33,238 nt of DNA from Anaerohalosphaeraceae bacterium (GTDB lineage: Bacteria; Planctomycetota; Phycisphaerae; Sedimentisphaerales; Anaerohalosphaeraceae). The stretch is from NCBI GenBank assembly GCA_037479115.1, contig JBBFLK010000027.1, positions 1 through 33,238 on the forward strand. Direction: 5' to 3'. The notes beneath the pieces were generated by a model. It did not search any database, was not told the DNA's origin, and saw only the letters and a list, made by a program, of their open reading frames with translations. A program made the position numbers and the translations under genes. Below, in pieces: positions 32,531 to 33,238 of the stretch (its first letter is position 1; each line of letters begins with the position of its first letter).

Positions 32531-32979
32531 AATCGTTGTTCTCAGAAGATGATGGATTCCGTTTTGAGAATTTAAACCCCATATTGTATTCAGTTTTTGA
32601 CGCTTGAAAACGGGTTTGTCGGAGAAAAAAGCGAACGTTTTGGGTCTGGAAATGGAGTTGGAGGGGGCCTGGACATTTGGTGAACGGGAAATTGTGCGGT
32701 TTGAAAAAACGAGGAAGGGTAAAAAATCTGGTTTTTGGGCGGAAAACGGGTTTTGAACCGAAAAGTATCGGGGAAAATCCTGATTGAAACGTGTACAAAC
32801 GCGCTGCAAACACACTGCAAACGATAAAGAAACGGACCGAAAAACGCCCAGGCAGCCGTAAGGAGAGGAAAAATTCGAAGCACGAAACCCGGAACGAAGA
32901 AAAACAGGAAGACAGGAAAGCAAAAATAAAGAATCACGGGAGCGGGTAAAAATGTTCAAAGGTCTGCAGTCCATTTGGT

Positions 32980-33045
32980 CCTCCTTCTATGTAGGAAAAT
33001 ATTATAGCAGAAAGGAGGGGAAAAACAACTGCGGATTTTATTATA
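32980..33045 (-). promoter_or_regulatory. promoter, SD and inverted repeat upstream of ATG 32974
   Basis: On the minus strand an extended -10, TGCTATAAT (TATAAT at 33006-33001), has TTGTTT (33028-33023) 16 bp before it, and a second TATAAT lies at 33045-33040. GAAGGAGG (32987-32980) is 5 nt before ATG 32974. The SD region is complementary to CCTCCTTTCT, encoded at 33018-33009, with a one-base bulge, so transcripts started upstream could hide the SD in a hairpin. Confidence 0.5.
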
Positions 33046-33097
33046 GAACTCCGATTTCGCAGATTATTTAGGCACGGAATTGCCCGGATGAATACAG

Positions 33098-33135
33098 ATT
33101 AAAAAAAAGAGGAAAATGACGGGTTTTCAGCCCGT
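33098..33135 (-). terminator. possible terminator entering from the right
   Basis: ACGGG (33119-33123) pairs with CCCGT (33131-33135) across a 7-nt loop. On the minus strand the hairpin is followed, a few bases later, by a run of eight T (33107-33100). It could end transcription of a gene outside the window. The stem is short. Confidence 0.35.
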
Positions 33136-33184
33136 GACAGCGGGGGACATAGGATAACCTCAACCGAGAGAGCGGGGCCGTTGT

Positions 33185-33238
33185 CAGTCATCAGTTATCA
33201 GTCATCAGTTATCAGTCATCAGTTATCAGTCATCAGTT
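33185..33238. repeat. 14-bp tandem repeat, about 3.9 copies, cut by the window end
   Basis: CAGTCATCAGTTAT is repeated exactly at 33185, 33199 and 33213, and the first 12 bases of a fourth copy end the window. Each unit is two near-identical 7-mers (CAGTCAT/CAGTTAT). It probably continues past the edge. It is not a CRISPR array, since there are no spacers. Confidence 0.9.

Larger units (their letters stand above)
32531..33238. other. unusual leader/intergenic region upstream of the phosphohexomutase
   Basis: About 700 bp without a recognised gene. The first 440 bp are purine-rich on the plus strand, so all three minus frames are poor in stop codons and look falsely open. GAAAACGGGTTT(T)G occurs at 32606-32618 and 32742-32755. 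A three-copy TGCAAAC-like repeat lies near 32790-32822. A promoter and SD module, a hairpin and a tandem repeat are listed separately. Confidence 0.6.

Noticed and set aside
33185-33238. Possible CRISPR array
   Set aside because: The units are contiguous 14-mers without spacers, unlike CRISPR repeats.

Overview
The window looks like a chromosomal segment of a Planctomycetota-type bacterium, probably near Phycisphaerae/Sedimentisphaerales. The signs are indirect: a small MJ0042-like zinc-ribbon protein, a pseudopilin locus with large divergent pseudopilins, a stand-alone LigD-type phosphoesterase domain, non-ATG starts with good Shine-Dalgarno (SD) sequences, an anaerobe-style hcp operon, and low-complexity intergenic repeats at both ends. 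No rRNA, no insertion sequence and no CRISPR array were seen. Taxonomy is an inference.

Layout. (1) 1-1537: intergenic repeats, then a promoter and one CARF-HEPN protein of the TIGR02710/Cas02710 type, the only trace of a type III CRISPR signalling system here. (2) 1538-4232: a gap, a zinc-dependent sorbitol-dehydrogenase-like enzyme, and cinA. (3) 4229-19923: the dominant feature, a type II secretion/type IV pilus-like assembly locus in two transcription units. The first encodes a PilB/GspE-like ATPase and a PilT-like retraction ATPase. The second starts at a strong promoter flanked by a 13-bp direct repeat and follows the classical order E-F-G-H-I-J-K, with the G position expanded to four pseudopilins and a 1001-residue GspK-like protein. 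Secretin, inner-membrane platform proteins and prepilin peptidase are absent and must be encoded elsewhere. (4) 19920-23207, minus strand: an Rrf2-cupin-hcp-ferredoxin operon under a palindrome-covered promoter, probably a nitric oxide/redox stress module. (5) 23248-25426, plus strand: a zinc-ribbon microprotein, rsmE and a DUF438-hemerythrin protein. (6) 25450-27264, minus strand: a MetX-MetW fusion with an apparently leaderless promoter. (7) 27356-30239, plus strand: tRNA-Arg(ACG), pta, a small membrane protein overlapping a winged-helix regulator, a 78-residue protein and a LigD phosphoesterase-like protein. (8) 30240-33045, minus strand: a phosphohexomutase coupled by an ATGA overlap to a CDF cation exporter, preceded by an odd 440-bp pyrimidine-rich leader with its own promoter and SD sequence.

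Most of the window is ordinary housekeeping plus one elaborate secretion/pilus locus. The parts that most deserve a second look are the expanded pseudopilin set and its decorated GspK (lamin-tail-like insert, EF-hand-type loops), the paired 13-bp repeats and the intercistronic hairpin that may control that locus, the phosphohexomutase leader, the CARF-HEPN protein, and the Rrf2-hcp operator. Calls rest on reading motifs by eye; no database search was possible.
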